64,000 nucleotides of DNA from positions 8,013,685 to 8,077,684 of the forward strand of contig OZ007515.1 in the NCBI GenBank assembly GCA_963931865.1. The letters are read 5' to 3'. Position numbers and translations under genes: made by a program. How positions within the stretch are numbered: position 1 is the first letter of the stretch; every line of letters starts with the position of its first letter. Below the pieces are notes generated by a model that saw nothing but the letters and a program-made list of their open reading frames with translations, had not been told where the DNA came from and did no database searches. Of this stretch, positions 1 through 12,472 are shown piece by piece. Origin of the DNA: Axinella damicornis (Eukaryota; Porifera; Demospongiae; Axinellida; Axinellidae).

Positions 1-824
1 TTTCCTTGCGTGAAAAATTGACTTATATATTCATAGCCAGTCATTGATATTCACAGCTTACCACAGCGCTTGTTGTTTGTATAATATTATACAGTGCTGA
101 ATGGGTGGGCGAATACTACATGCCTAAGTAGTCTGAATACGCATCTAGCGCCCACCCCCCTGTTCAGTGGCGTTCTAATGTCCCCAAACCCTGGGCGCTT
201 AATACGTACTCTATGGTAGTTAACAGTTTGACAACACAACGGCGCAAGGCACTTCTAATTCAGCTATCTTGTGTAATAATTACGTATCGTTGCTAAGTGA
301 TCGTTTTACTTTAAGGGTGCATGCATACAAACGAGAAAATGACATGACAAACGAAGCCATAGTTATTGAGTGGGCAGCTGCAGCCGTGTGGTGAAGACTT
401 GGAGGTTGCGAAAAAGCGATGGGCTGTGGTGCACTGCTCGGTGTAAAATGCTGCTGCTGTTTCGTGCGTGCGAAAACCATCATGAGAGATTGTGGTGACG
501 TTGAGCTAGCCCATCTGAAGAAAGAAAGAAAGAAGAAAGAAAAACATTTGGCCCGTTTTGCGAGTACCTGGTGTAGTACTTTCGCGACGCGAGGAGTCTT
601 GTTGGTCATGAAAACACTCGAAGATGAACGGTATCTGGTTATAAAGGCTTATAGCTTGCTAAGTGTACCGTCCTATTTCTTTGTATTAGCTGGTATGCAT
701 GTATTGCGTGTCTGTCGTATCCCTACATATAGAGTCTACCGACTCTATGATTAGAGTCCACACGTGGACTCTAATAAATTTTGTCCATCCTCACTTTTGT
801 CACACTATTTTTGTCTGTCTGCAG
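1..824. other. Intronic or upstream sequence with a weak repeat relic
   Basis: No exon of the downstream transporter could be recognised here, so this is most likely intron. Around 100-170 the sequence resembles (C-rich gcgcccacc motif, then cctgttcagtg) the inner part of the CCGTA-ended elements seen at 16295-16913. Short open frames at 419-754 and 280-609 have no recognisable domain. Confidence 0.4.
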
Positions 825-3800
825 AGCTTAGTGGAGCTTGCAATTACTGGTGGGTATCTCATTGGAGTGCCAATAGGTGGAGGGCTTCTAGAGGTATGAC
901 AAATTTGGAGCACGACTATGAACTAACATTATGCACCTTCATACTATTCATAGCATGTCAGCTTTTGTTGAAGCCAATAATATGGAAGCCATGTACTAGG
1001 GAAATTATGTACAAAAGAACAAAAGAATGAAACCGTATAGCCTAGAGCTGCTAGCCTTGGTTTCTTCACTACCAGTCTTGTGAAGCTTTCATCCTTATGT
1101 GCACCCGAAGTCCAAAATGCGTGTTTCTTCTGACTCAGAAGGCAGTAGCAGTGACATTGATGTGTCGTGTTGTTGAGTACAGTATGTGTGATGGTGTTCC
1201 TGCTTTGACAGTCTACCGCAGGAATGCAACATGGAATCCTGTTGAGCCCTGTGGCTTCAAGACTGAGAACTAAAAAGACCCCAATTGAGTGACAAGTTGT
1301 AAATTAGGGCACACTTGAGATTAGCCTCTGCTATTTGTGCATCCATGCTATAATGCAGAATTTTTATACAAAAAAAGACTCTACCAACCTCATGGCATTG
1401 TTGCTGCTGAGGTCACGACATCGTAAGTGATGACATTAAGCGTACTCAGCATATCCCATTGCTGCACCCGTCCCACGTCCTGTTTCAGTTACCTACAAAT
1501 TTCTGTATTTCTAATCTTCAATTTTTCTTTTTAAATCTATGGAAGGTTCAAAGTGAGAAATTTCTCATTCATCACAGCACTAATAGTGACAGGGAACGTT
1601 CTATCACTCTAACACAAACAGAGTGATCTTTCTTATTTATGCAGGTTGGGGGATTTGTGCTTCCCTTTCTAGTGTTTGGTGGGATTAGTTTGTTTCTAAC
1701 ACTACCGCTATTGGTCAATCTCTACCCAACAGGTGTGTGTGATATATTTCCGCCATAATGTGACTAACTGCAATGAAACGAGTAGTTAGTATTTTACGTG
1801 TTCAAGCTTGTGTTCTGGTACTTTGTTCACTACAGAGTGTACTAGTACAAAGCTCCCGTGGCGCATTGTTTTCAAGATGCTTAAAAGTGTCATGTTTGTC
1901 TTAATAGGTAAGTCATACTCTATATATATATACCAACATATGTGAGTTGATTATCATCCATACTGAGGACAGGTAGAGAGCCTGTTGGGTACCTTAAGGT
2001 GGGTTATCGTGGTAGTGACAATTTTGTTTCAACCCCGTGTTTCTCACAGAGAAGCCTAGTATTCCAGCAAACTTTTCACCAGTGTGAAGGCTGCCCAAAG
2101 GAACGACTGGTTGAGTGTGAAAAACCACCCTCTTGAATTCCTTTGTAGCACCATATAGCTAGCTATCCAAAAAGGCCTCTATCCAGCCCTTTCTACACTG
2201 TTGGTGCCAAGGTCTTAGTCAAAGTCAAAATGTTACACTCCTGGTAAGGGAAAAATTGTGCCACATAAATAAATAACGTAAATAATAAACGTTTGACTAC
2301 TTCGGAATGGCCTACAAAGATTCTGACTGCACCGCTGTGATCGCCATGATGCAGTGACACAACCACAATAATTGTGCTGAAACTCACCTTGGTGGTGGAG
2401 ATACAAGCGCTTTTGTCGTGTCATCGCCTGCCATTGCTCGATCGCTCTTCGACGTTGGTTGCCAGTACAGCAATACGAAGGCCCCACAAAGATTCTGACT
2501 TTTGTATTTATTTGTGGGGCCTCCGTATGACTGTACTCGCAACCAACGTCGAAGAGAGCGATTGAGCAATGGCAGCCGACGGCACGACAAAAGCGCTTGT
2601 ATCTCCACCACCAAGGTGAGTTTCAGCACAATGGTTATGCATTTGTCTAACTGCATGATAGTGATCACGACGGTGTAGTCAGAATCTTTGTAGGCCTGTT
2701 TGATTAATTATTTAATTACGCGGCACAATTTTTCTCCTACCAGGAGTGTAATAACTCATTGTCGCATTACAAACATTTTTGTATACTCCCATGTACATTC
2801 AGTAAACTTATTGATTTGGCTTCTACTTCCTGTAATCAAAGCCTATCTAAGTTCACTAGCCGGTAATGGTCAGAAGTTGGTGAGCAAGTGTATACTTAAA
2901 GTGTGTTCATTCTCCAACAGCATTGACCAACTAGTAATTATTATGGCTAGCTCAATTAACATGCACAATCAGATATTCATACTGCTATGATGGTCCAAGC
3001 GAGCAATGAGGAAGATAAAACTCAACTCCACAACCATAGTGAGCATAGTCTCGTTCCCACACCGGGCGACCAGGGAATGAGGCTACATACAGTGAGCAAT
3101 ACTCTTTGTCCGCAGTCACATTAGTGGGAAGAATTTGATAGGAAATGAATCATATACAGTTTCCTGAAGCAGATTATATTATTGAGCCTGCATTATTGAC
3201 AGGATAGTTGTAACTGCCCGTTTTCATTCCACAGCTGTCTGTCCTGTCATATCACTTGGCACCATGTATGCTCTCATGACTTACTTTGGACACTTCCTTT
3301 ATACTCAAGTGAGTCAAATGAATCCTCTATTTTGCAGTTACATATTACATATTAGCCTATGCTATATCTGAAGACTGGTTTTCACTGAAAATTCTTATGT
3401 GTTACAACTGTGGCAATCTATGTCAGGCTGAATTATAGTGCTGGTCTTCAGTAGCTGTAATTACTTGTTTTAAGTACTCTGATAAAGGCTCGAGGGGGGG
3501 GAGCCTTAAGTAGAGAAAGGGCTGAAAGTAGGGTATATGTGTTTGCAGATAGTGATAGATGAAACGAAACTAGTTGAATGCGACAACATGAACCTCACGA
3601 ACATATTTGAGCAGCCAAGTGAACAACGACCCTGATGGCCATGAGTTCCCTATGAGCCAGGATTATTGAGAAATAGCTGCTGCATTGAAAATGGCATGAA
3701 GAGAAGAAATGAATAGCTGATGAATGCCCCCAATGAGAAATCTTACAGAGTATGAGCAAGGCCATTGACTTCAAGATCACTCATCAACTAAAGGTAGGAA

Positions 3801-6800
3801 CCTATGTTCGATTTCTGATATCTTGCACTATTGAAGTTTTCTAGTGTAAGCTGCCAACTATCGTCACCTGTGTTTGCACGATTTGCAAGGAACGATTCCA
3901 GGACACCAAACTTCACCGACATATAGGCCCTCAGACCCTCTCCTCTATAAGCCCTACCACCTTTTAAGCTGTTACGTATTTCTGGCTTTTAGCGGTACGG
4001 TTCACTAGCAAATGCAACATCACGCAAATCAATTATCGGCACTCAGTATGCATCATCGTCACCACATAGTACTTATTATCAGCTCATGCTGACATAATCG
4101 ACCCACTTCCGTTCCCTGATCACACTACACAATAAGGGCAAAGTAATTCTCTTTCTTCCACATCCAGTATAGTAATTCTCTTTCTTCCACATCCAGTATA
4201 GTATGTGTCTCATTCGTGGAGCCATCTCTTGGCCCTGCACTCCACTAGCACAGTCATGCTAGTTGTCTTCTCAACAGTCTGATCCAGTGGCAGGATTGGA
4301 TCCAAGGGTGTGAATTACAGAGCCAGGAGTAGACATAGGTCCAGGCGTGTGAGGTACGTACATAGATCCACTGCCATACCTGGAAAGAGAGAGGTGGATA
4401 CAGGTGTACAAGGCAGAACCATTACCGAACTGAGAGAGAGCAGTGGATCCGCATTGCTATTTCTGGGAGTAGGAGATGTAGAGATGGTCCAGGTGTACCC
4501 GGTGTTGGTTCACGGCTCCAAATCTAGTCTGATATAGACAGACAGTGGGACTTGCAATACAATTTACTCTGCTCTTCACTGATTCTAAAGCAGCCTTCAT
4601 AGACACTTCAGACCATCTCTTTCTCTTCTTCGGGCTTATTATAGAACAGGAGGGCCGATCGAGATCATGGTCTTCCCCTACCCTTCTTTTTATTAGACAT
4701 GAACATCCCTACAATAAAAAATGGATTTATGAGGAAAACGGCTTTTTGAGACTGGTTGTCAAGTATACTTGTCTTGGCATAAGGGCTTTCCTAGAATGCA
4801 TGAGAGCACTTCTGGGTGGAAATCTGTGATGTCACAAAATCTGCTGGCATCCTAATTTCACTTATGTACGGAAGCTGGAACTCCCTGTATACAGGAAGTT
4901 GTTATTCATCTAACATTGATGTGTATCATTCATATACCTAATGTCTTTACATTAGGTTACAGCTGTAGACAGATTAAAATCATTTTAATACTCCCTTGAC
5001 AAGTAAATACACATACGCCTATTGATGAATGTTCGATGCTTGCCACAAAGGTACGTAGCTAGCTCTAACTTCTGTTCATCCCTTTCATACTTACTAATCG
5101 CGTCTCCCTTTATTCAGTGCTTTAAGCAGCACAATGTTCTCAAATTTGTGTTGTCTATGGCTCTTCTGTAGCTCATTCCCAGCAGCTTTCCGTCGCTTGC
5201 AGCAAGGTTAAGTGGGAGAGGGCCTAGTAAGTACACCCGTTGCTCCTCTGGAAGTGTCTCCCCGACTGGATGAACGGTTTTATCATGCACCTTCAGTGCC
5301 TCGGCAATATCTCTCTCTTTCGCCTCCTTGCGTGCAAGCCTCTCCTTGCCCTTTGCATGCTTGGCTGAGGACTATCACGTTCTTCCTGATACTCAGCTCT
5401 TCGCGACAAGCAGTACAAAATAGCTTTTTCATGGAAACGGTTAGGCATTCTTTGGGGAACTCACTCACGCGTTGACTGGCGCTTACAGTCTTTGGCTCAT
5501 TCGCTCCTTCCCCTCTAGCTCTGCGCACCCCTTTCGGTGGATTTGTATCAATCTTCCACTTGCGGGTGAGGATAGACAGCCTGGGAGCCTTCAGTCGATC
5601 AAGAATGGAAACGGTAGTGCTGCTGTTCTCGGTGTCCGTGCTGCAGCTACTGCTACTACTACTACTATTACGGGTACTCTCACTGCCAGTACTGCTACCT
5701 TCAGCCATTTTTAGATACCGTGTGGGAACCAAAGTTCGAAGTTCGATGGTTGCATGCGGCCATGCGCACGCCACGAAAAGCATTATGACATCATATCATC
5801 ATATACATGTATGTGACCGATTAGTCTCGCATTATTCTTAGTAACCAATTATTATTCCGCTATAATTAGTGCAAGCCTACTGAGGGATAGCTGTGATACA
5901 AGTGGTGAAACTCCAAATAGTACCATCTTTACACTCCACAACAAGATTGCATCCAGCTGGGAATTTTCATGTTTGTCACTTAGCAGCACTTTGACATCAT
6001 AGCTTCTAGCTTGACTGCTGAGATGAGGCGTGACAACAAAATTATGACGGTCGTGCCATGGATCACGTTAAGATTCCCACAAAAGGTAGCATTTTTGTTC
6101 TGACAATTTTAGATTATATCAGGGTTTCATCTAGAAAAAATGTTTGGGGGGGAAGTAGTGGCAAGGTCCGTGCAAAATGTTTTGAGGTTAATTAATCTGA
6201 GTCCTAATATGGTATTACCTATGATGTAATGATATAGTCAATCTCTTCTTTGGGGGGGGAAGCTAGACTGTTTGGGGGGGGAAGCTTCCCCCCTGCCCCC
6301 CCCAGTAGATGAAACCCTGATTATGTCATGCTGACATGAGGAAACTTACCAGGCCCTCCCCGTTTCTGTACTGCAAGCAATTACAACAACTAAGAGCAGG
6401 GTGGGGGGCTGGAGGCTAGCTCTTCTACCCTTCTCTCTTCAGATTTGATAGCCTTTCCATTGTGTTTGCCATGACAATTGTACAAGTGCTTGCCTGCTGC
6501 AATGACAAAAATATTAAAGAACAACTTCACCACAAGAAGCACAGGCTACACTGTCTACTATAAATGACTGAAGTCTTCCTAACTACAGTTTGGTCTCAGA
6601 GTGGGCATCATTGGAGCTATCTATCTGTCTGGATTAGGACTGAATACTCTGGCTTCTGTGTCTGTTGGACCAATAGTAGACAAACTGGTAAGAATTAATT
6701 TTCTGTATGTTGGTATTAATTAATGTGGCGGTGTACTTTTCTCTTGCAGAATATTCCTCGGTACTCGCTTATAGGTGGTCTGGTGGTTGGTTTTGCTGGA

Positions 6801-8836
6801 TGTGTATTGGTTGGACATGCTACGTTCATCACTACACCGTAAGGTTAACGTTTTGTTTCAGTATCCAGTATCAGATCTGGACATAAATGATGCTCTGTCT
6901 GTTATGAAGCAATTTATTTCCTAAGTGGAAAATGATCCAAGGCATAGGTATAGGAACTGGGAGGGGGCTGTTTAGCTCAATTGAGCTAGCTGTAGTTCTA
7001 AGTTCAAGGTTCAACCTAAACTGTTTGTTATTTCCATAATCCCATTCTGATTGAAGCATGCAACTATGCAAATGTTGATTTGGCTATCTACACTCTTATT
7101 TCTGACTGCCATAAATAGTCTCTGATTGTGCGTATTTTGTTCAGTCTCGCTGTCTTTGCTAGCTATAACTCTTCACTGTAATTTTTTTGACAGGAAACTG
7201 TGGCTGTCAATTCTAGCTTATGCAATATTTGAAACAGCCATCCCATTCGCAGTAGTACCTGTCTATTCTTCTATGTACAGAACAGTAAAGTAAGTCAGTG
7301 TGTACATACCAGTAGATATTACCTCTGGAAGTGTGTGGATTCACTAGCCTTGTTCTCAGGCCCTTCCCAGCTTTCCGACACTTGCAGTATATACGGTTAA
7401 GCGGGAGAGGGCCTGGTACATTTCTTTACGTGAGTGACGTCAGCTTGGATAGAAAGACTGCACTGGTAGAAAGACTTGAAATTAATGTGGGTGCACTGGG
7501 ACTCAAAACAGCAAGAAGAGCGAAGGTACCAGGTGACATAAATTTCCCACTATACAATACCACACGTATCTAGCTATCAGGGGATGACCATCATACACAC
7601 CAAGTGTTGAACGTGTAGATGGTTGAACACATGCAAAACATCGCATTCTCATTTCTGACATTTTTTGATTACATGTGAGGAAATCTACCAGGCCCTCCCT
7701 AGACTGCAAGTGACGAAAAGCTGGGTACCGATTAAGCCCCGGGAATGAGGCTGTGACTTCACTCACTACATTCATGTCTATAGAGATCACAAATTTTGCA
7801 CTTGGATTTAATAAAATGAGCATTGATGTCTTTCCAATGAAGTATGACAGTAGCCCCCCAGTAGTGATGTCTTTATACTCAGGCATGGCAGTAGTGATCT
7901 CTTTATACTCAGGCTGTTACATGTTGATGAAGCAGTTCTTTCGAGTACTCTATCTGGAATTCTTGTTTCAAGTTGTGCTACTGGGTAAGGAATCCTCAAA
8001 GACATAATATTATGTGCATGCTGCAAAACGAAACTAACACCATACAAATAATTGCTAGCATACTAACTAGAATGTGACTCAAAACATGCAGTTCCTCATC
8101 AATTGGTCACTTTGCTAAGATGAAATATCTTGTAGCCACACTCCAGAAGTCAATAAAGTGTACCCAGGGATTACAGGAAGAATGCCTATTGGCAGCCCTG
8201 AGACGAAGCATACCAATCAAAAGGGCTAACTTACTGGCAGGCATAGGATGGACAGTGGGTTATAATCATTGTAACTTGATGAAATTTGCACACTTTCTCT
8301 ATCAAGCTGGTAGCTATAACGTGCTGCCACTGAAATTTCTTGCTTGTAGAGTATGCTATGCATATCGTACATGTACCACCAAGTATGAAAATCTTCCTGA
8401 TACTGGAGTTCGACAGGACATGTTTAACATACAGTACAAGAGGTGGACACTACTCTGCTGGGGTGGATATAGCTAGCTATCTCTTGCATTCCTGCTGCTG
8501 TAAACAATGTTATGCTTTAATATCATTCATCAGAAATTTTCTTGGACCCGTTATTGGTGGAGTGCTTGTGCAACTAGTAGGCTTCCCATCAATGGCAAAT
8601 GTAAGGAACATAGATGTTATGTACACTTTAAACATTACTGTAAGTCATTATTTAAACTCTTATCCCTTGCAGATATGTGGTCTGATTATCCTGATCTATG
8701 TACGTACATTACAATTGTAGGTGCAGTAAATATAGCTTGCACTAATCGCTCTGTTTTGCTTCTACAGGTACTTTTATTGGTCATTGCAACAGTGATTCAG
8801 AGAGTTTTGGAAAAGAAAATGAATGCTAAAAACTGA
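825..8836 (+). CDS. SLC18B1: MFS transporter, SLC18B1-like (3' part, multi-exon)
   Basis: Membrane transporter of the major facilitator superfamily; human SLC18B1 is a vesicular polyamine transporter. Eleven exons were placed by eye: 825-893, 1645-1732, 1836-1907, 3235-3308, 6589-6687, 6750-6838, 7194-7289, 7913-7984, 8534-8600, 8673-8699 and 8768-8836. All introns are GT-AG and every exon join keeps frame, giving 273 codons and a TGA stop at 8836. Matches to the family include GVPIGGGLLE and LGPVIGGVLVQLVGF, the two repeats of the G-x-x-x-G-P-x-x-G-G signature that follows MFS helices, plus SVGPIVDKL before the central loop. The product has alternating hydrophobic segments and a lysine-rich tail (EKKMNAKN). 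The first roughly 170 residues must lie upstream of the window. Introns range from 62 to about 3280 bases, and the longest holds a transposon-derived pseudogene on the opposite strand. Substrate is not predictable from this sequence. Confidence 0.82.
2233..2751. mobile_element. Foldback MITE, copy 1 (TIR CACTCCTGGTA, TA target)
   Basis: Near-complete inverted repeat inside a transporter intron. The tips ttacactcctggta and taccaggagtgtaa are exact reverse complements, and the arms match again around 2380-2500 and 2505-2630 (for example cttggtggtggagatacaag and its complement). The flanking TA on both sides fits a two-base target duplication. The same inner sequence recurs at 38193-38689, so this is a dispersed family. 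Confidence 0.75.
3046..3085. mobile_element. Mini-foldback insertion, TAG...CTA family (40 bp)
   Basis: A 40-bp imperfect palindrome starting tagtctcgttccc and ending gggaatgaggcta. It is flanked by catagtgagca on the left and catacagtgagca on the right, consistent with a slightly altered target duplication. It is a member of the short-palindrome family described at 35816. Confidence 0.5.
4143..4200. repeat. Perfect 29-bp tandem duplication
   Basis: The 29-base unit beginning agtaattctctttcttcc occurs twice head to tail (4143-4171 and 4172-4200). It is intronic, with no coding role seen. Confidence 0.85.
5216..5783 (-). pseudogene. Zinc-finger, transposon-derived protein fragment (frameshifted)
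   Basis: On the minus strand an open frame encodes a Ser-rich stretch, then LFCTACREELSIRKNVI. A one-frame shift near 5360 leads into a second frame with SAKHAKGKERLARKEAKERD, EALKVHDK and HPVGETLPEEQRVYLL, after which similarity stops at about 5220. The C-x2-C...H pattern followed by a basic coiled segment matches a dispersed zinc-finger family (CGGBP1-like or BED-like) that I associate with sponge mobile elements. It lies antisense inside a transporter intron, is truncated at the 3' end and needs a frameshift, so it is a relic. The exact element class is unknown. Confidence 0.6.
7345..7753. mobile_element. TAG...CTA foldback element (409 bp)
   Basis: Left arm begins tagccttgttctcaggccc and right arm ends gggaatgaggctg. 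Both arms carry the recurrent ccagctttccgac/cgaaaagctgg motif in opposite orientation. Flanks tggattcac (left) and tgacttcac (right) agree at 7 of 9 positions, fitting a 9-bp target duplication. It lies in the intron between the 7194-7289 and 7913-7984 exons. Confidence 0.6.
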
Positions 8837-10086
8837 TCACATCACTCCGATTCCTGAAACATAACCCCCATAGCTCAGTTTTCAAAGACCATTATTTCAT
8901 ATGCTGACTATACAACTACATCTGTAAGCTGGTTCTTAGAAGTTGTGTGACTAATTGAGTTTCTTATTGCATTACATAATCCATAGTATCGAACTACACG
9001 TGACTGCAAATGAGACCTGATTCAAAATTGGCATCCACAAAATGGCATCAGTTGGAGTGTTGTCAGTAACCGTGTCAACTGTGTCGTTGGCAACTCCGCC
9101 ACCAGGAAATGATCATGCCCAAACCCAATGTACATAGACCGGTGCTCCAGTTGTAGTCATACATGCGTTAGGACGTTCACCATCGTCAGGGTGTGGTCTT
9201 TACAAGGTGGCGTTCGTTGGACTAAAGGGATGTGTAAAAACCACTACTCTGTTCAAAGTGATCGAGTTTCTATGACAACAGAATCTGCTGAAGGCGATAT
9301 CGATTGACTTGCAATCTATTACTCCAGAGACCTCCATGCATGTACCCATTTGGCTAAGCTTTCTACAGAGTTAGCAGTACATATATATTACAACATGGAT
9401 ATGATCTGGCAGGAAGTACAAACTTTAAGTACAGGTAACATACACGCATGTGCATTCAGTACTGTCCCTAATATAGTGTACATGTACCCCCCCGCCCATT
9501 GCCCTACTTCCTGCCGGACCAATAACCAATATTCTCTGGTACTGCCCGCGACCTAAGGAGTGGAATATTATGTGACTCACTAATTGTCATCCTTCTTTGA
9601 TCGACAGGCATGGCAGTACCACTTGGGGATAAATATGACATTTCCTTTATCATGACAGAGCAAGCCTCAGCAAGGATATGCCATGGAAAGTGGAAATACC
9701 ACATTTCATAGCAGCTGTCCTTCAGCACGATAGGTGCAACAATCATGAAAGTGTCCTACCACAGGATAGGGCATTATTTCCTGTACAATTTCATCCTTTT
9801 GTCAGTTAGCAGCCCAGGCAGCATGTCGTTGTGAGGCATATACCACATTTCGTGGATCTACCAGAAATTACCATTTCCTTAACACTATCATTGCACTAAA
9901 TTTCCTGCAGATTGAAATGTGACAAGCACACACCAAACATAATGCAAGAAAGTATCTGGCACAGTATCTAACATCAAGCTGAGTTGATGGACCCAGCAAA
10001 ATTCTGGTTATGCATGGCTGGTGCAGGTATGGAACACTCGGAAGTGCACGTAGCGCTGCAGGTGTATGTGTGTGTGTTTGTGTTTG

Positions 10087-10088
<2 letters not shown>
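8837..10088. other. Intergenic, no gene recognised
   Basis: Downstream of the transporter stop. No open frame with a recognisable domain was found; the 9504-9746 and 9868-10125 minus-strand frames are short and unlike any family I know. A CA/TG-rich stretch leads into the poly-G tract at 10089. Confidence 0.5.

Positions 10089-10117
<29 letters not shown>
10089..10117. repeat. Poly-G tract (29 bp)
   Basis: Uninterrupted G run directly preceding repeat copy A. Copy B at 34075 is also preceded by a G run, so the homopolymer may belong to the repeat end. Length is probably unreliable in the assembly. Confidence 0.85.
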
Positions 10118-10119
<2 letters not shown>

Positions 10120-10940
10120 GCCCAAGCAATTCTTGATCTGCTTGCTTATCTATGTTTCAAGCTCTGCCTGAATGCTTTATGTATGTTGTCAAGACAATTG
10201 ATGTTGTCTTATGTAATATAATGACTTGTACAGACCCTAATTTGGTCTTGTACATGAAGATCCACCCCAATTGGGCCTGGTCAACATCAAAGTATTTCGA
10301 CGTAGATTTTCACCTCATCTGATGAGGTGCATGGGTGGGAGGGGCTGTTTTTGCAAGCCCTCACTGTACGCTGCAACACCATGGCATGGAAACTGAATTG
10401 ATTGAAAATTCTTTTGCCTCCATTAGAGATATATACATGCAAGTACAGTATGCAATACTGACAGTCTGAATGTGACATTGTTATACACATAACAACTATG
10501 CAGACAGTTCAAAGTGCGCCAGCGTTTGACCCAAGTGTAGGAGTTCAGGACTGCAATTTCTAGGGCAAGGCAGATTTCTTGGAGGGACTTTCCAGTGCTG
10601 AGCTGCTCCAAGTGCGAACCAAGTAGGTGCTCCAGGTAGGAATTCTCAAGAGGACAGATGAGATGCACTTTGGAGTCTGGACAGTCTAGCCTCCGACATT
10701 GGGAAAGCTACTTGTGCGCATGCGTACTCGGCCAATGGGCGCGCCTTGACTGCTGGCCCCGCCCCCCTCACGTTGACCGCAGCTCACTTCTGGCGGACCC
10801 GCGCATGCAGAGAGCATCCTACTCCAGAGAGCTGTCAAAGTTCACTTTTTTCTTCGGATTCCCAAAGGCGAACCACGCTTCACTTCGGGGTGCTGTTGCA
10901 TGCAGTCTTAAGACTGTTTCTTTCAGCGGCAAGACAGAAG

Positions 10941-10991
10941 TAGTCTCGCGTAGCCAGACTTTCCGTGCGAGAGTCTGGCTACGCGAGACTA
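10941..10991. mobile_element. 51-bp palindromic insertion with perfect 9-bp TSD
   Basis: The palindrome starts tagtctcgcgtagccagac and ends gtctggctacgcgagacta, with only about 13 bases between the arms. It is flanked on both sides by agacagaag (10932-10940 and 10992-11000). Copy B (about 34441-34475) lacks the palindrome, showing it was inserted after the duplication or lost from B. Confidence 0.85.
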
Positions 10992-11096
10992 AGACAGAAG
11001 ATAGACAAAGTGACATGGTGAGTGTGACTGTTCAACAAATAGCCTAATAGCCTCGCTCTAAATCTCATAAGAAGCAGAGGACGGTTTATATCCCAC

Positions 11097-11119
11097 CAAG
11101 AGTGTATTATACACTCTTG
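11097..11119. mobile_element. 23-bp palindromic insertion with perfect 7-bp TSD
   Basis: An exact 23-base palindrome (caagagtgtat, a central base, then the reverse complement ending cactcttg) sits between two copies of atcccac (11090-11096 and 11120-11126). Copy B has a clean single atcccac at 34536-34542, an empty site. Its tips match the TIR tips (CAAGAGYG) of the 647-bp element at 35486-36132, which also has a 7-bp flank repeat. Confidence 0.8.
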
Positions 11120-11567
11120 ATCCCACTTGTATCTAAATCCCATAGAACCAGAGGGGGGTTATGAGCCATAACTCCCTTCCTCAGGCTACCTGTAGGGAAA
11201 TGATGGGATGATAGCTATGATTGAGCCAATGAAACTGTGCATGCATACTGATAGTGTTGTCTATAGCTACACGTAACAGTGTAATAGTATAATACGTAGT
11301 GAGGCACTAGGCTCCTCCAGTTCAACTTGATAATATGTTATTGTGAAGTACAGTAACTGGCATGTAATGAATACTGGTGTGTTCAGAGAGCCGCTAGTCG
11401 TTCACAAAAGTGAAAGTGTGTCATCACAGGTACATGTAAGTTGTTCGCACTTGTAGAGCTTTCAGCAACTAGATGACAAGGGGTGGGGTTCAATGTTAAC
11501 CCCCTGCGCTTTAAACTGTGCAGAAAACAAGCCTGACATTCTACAGCTAGCTACACACATACGCAAG

Positions 11568-12112
11568 GGCAGCGGAAGCACGGGGGCTACGGGGGCTGTA
11601 GCCCCCCTCAAGTGCTCGAGAAGGGGGGCTTAGCCCCCCTTCCCAACAAAACGTACACTGCCTATACAAAGGCAGTTCTCTGATCTATCAACCTTTCAAG
11701 ACTTACCTCCAGAAATCAGTATAAGCCAATAGCTAGTTGCTTACTGCTTGGCTCCTTGTAGCTTCAGAAAGTTTATTCCGCCGGGACATCGACGCGACAT
11801 CTAGGCTACTAACAGTCATGAAAGAAAAGGGTTATTTTGTATCGTGAGATACTAAACTCGCGATCGCGATGCAATATCCATACGATCGAGGCCCAAGGTA
11901 ACTAGGTGGGCCGCCAGAAGAAAACTCTGACCTGACTGGTCTCCCAGGGACGAAGGTGCCACGAGAGCCCATCCTGGTAACTGAGAAATGAAGGCGAAAA
12001 AAATTTCCGCGCTTTGCGCGGACTTATCAGCACTACACACCTTTGTGCCACTGCCTTCAGCACTGTGCATAATTTAGCCCCCCCAATCTTATAATGCTTC
12101 CACCGCCACTGC
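11568..12112. mobile_element. TIR element (about 545 bp), hAT-like by TSD size
   Basis: Starts ggcagcggaagca and ends tgcttccaccgccactgc, an imperfect TIR pair. The interrupted copy-A sequence is continuous in copy B (cacgtacgtaagtagcct at about 34992). Flanks tacgcaag and tacttaag agree at 6 of 8 positions, pointing to an 8-bp target duplication. No transposase frame is visible, so it is non-autonomous. Confidence 0.7.
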
Positions 12113-12472
12113 ACATACTTAAGTAGCCTATATGTACCTTTGTATTCAAAGGAGTGCTGTGGACAAATCAGGTACATTGCCATGTGGATAATCGTGGACG
12201 TTTCTACACAGCCTCGATGGATATAATAACACTTGTGTCACCTTGCGTGGGCGGTTCAAAGAAGCCGCACGAAATGTAAATCAGTTAAAGCCTTACCGTG
12301 CTTTAAATAGAGTGTCAGAGTAAGCGTCAGAGTGCCTTGACTATGGCGAGGGCGTGCTCTAACCACTGACTGCCAGCAGTGTTTTTGCAAAAACCACAAC
12401 TGCAAAGAATATAAAAAATTTCAAAGGCATCACAAATGCAGAATGCAATCGTGCAAACCCCAAAAATAGAGA

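Larger units (their letters stand above)
10118..12420. repeat. Dispersed repeat block, copy A
   Basis: Begins ttgcccaagcaattct after a poly-G run and aligns in order with 34075-35280. Shared landmarks are gtgcgcatgcgtactcggcc (about 10711 and 34246), catgcagtcttaagac, cagttcacaaaagtgaa-type segments around 11400, ggggttcaatgttaacc and ctttaaatagagtgtcag. Copy A is longer because of four inserted pieces: about 430 bp at 10270-10700, a 51-bp palindrome, a 23-bp palindrome and a 545-bp TIR element. No convincing protein is encoded. It may be a degenerate transposon or a segmental duplication. Confidence 0.75.

Noticed and set aside
419..754. 111-residue plus-strand frame as an upstream exon of the transporter
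   Set aside because: No transmembrane pattern of the family and no compatible splice phase with the exon at 825.
8120..8476. 118-residue frame as a transporter exon
   Set aside because: The exon chain 7984 to 8534 is complete in frame without it and its peptide lacks the family pattern.
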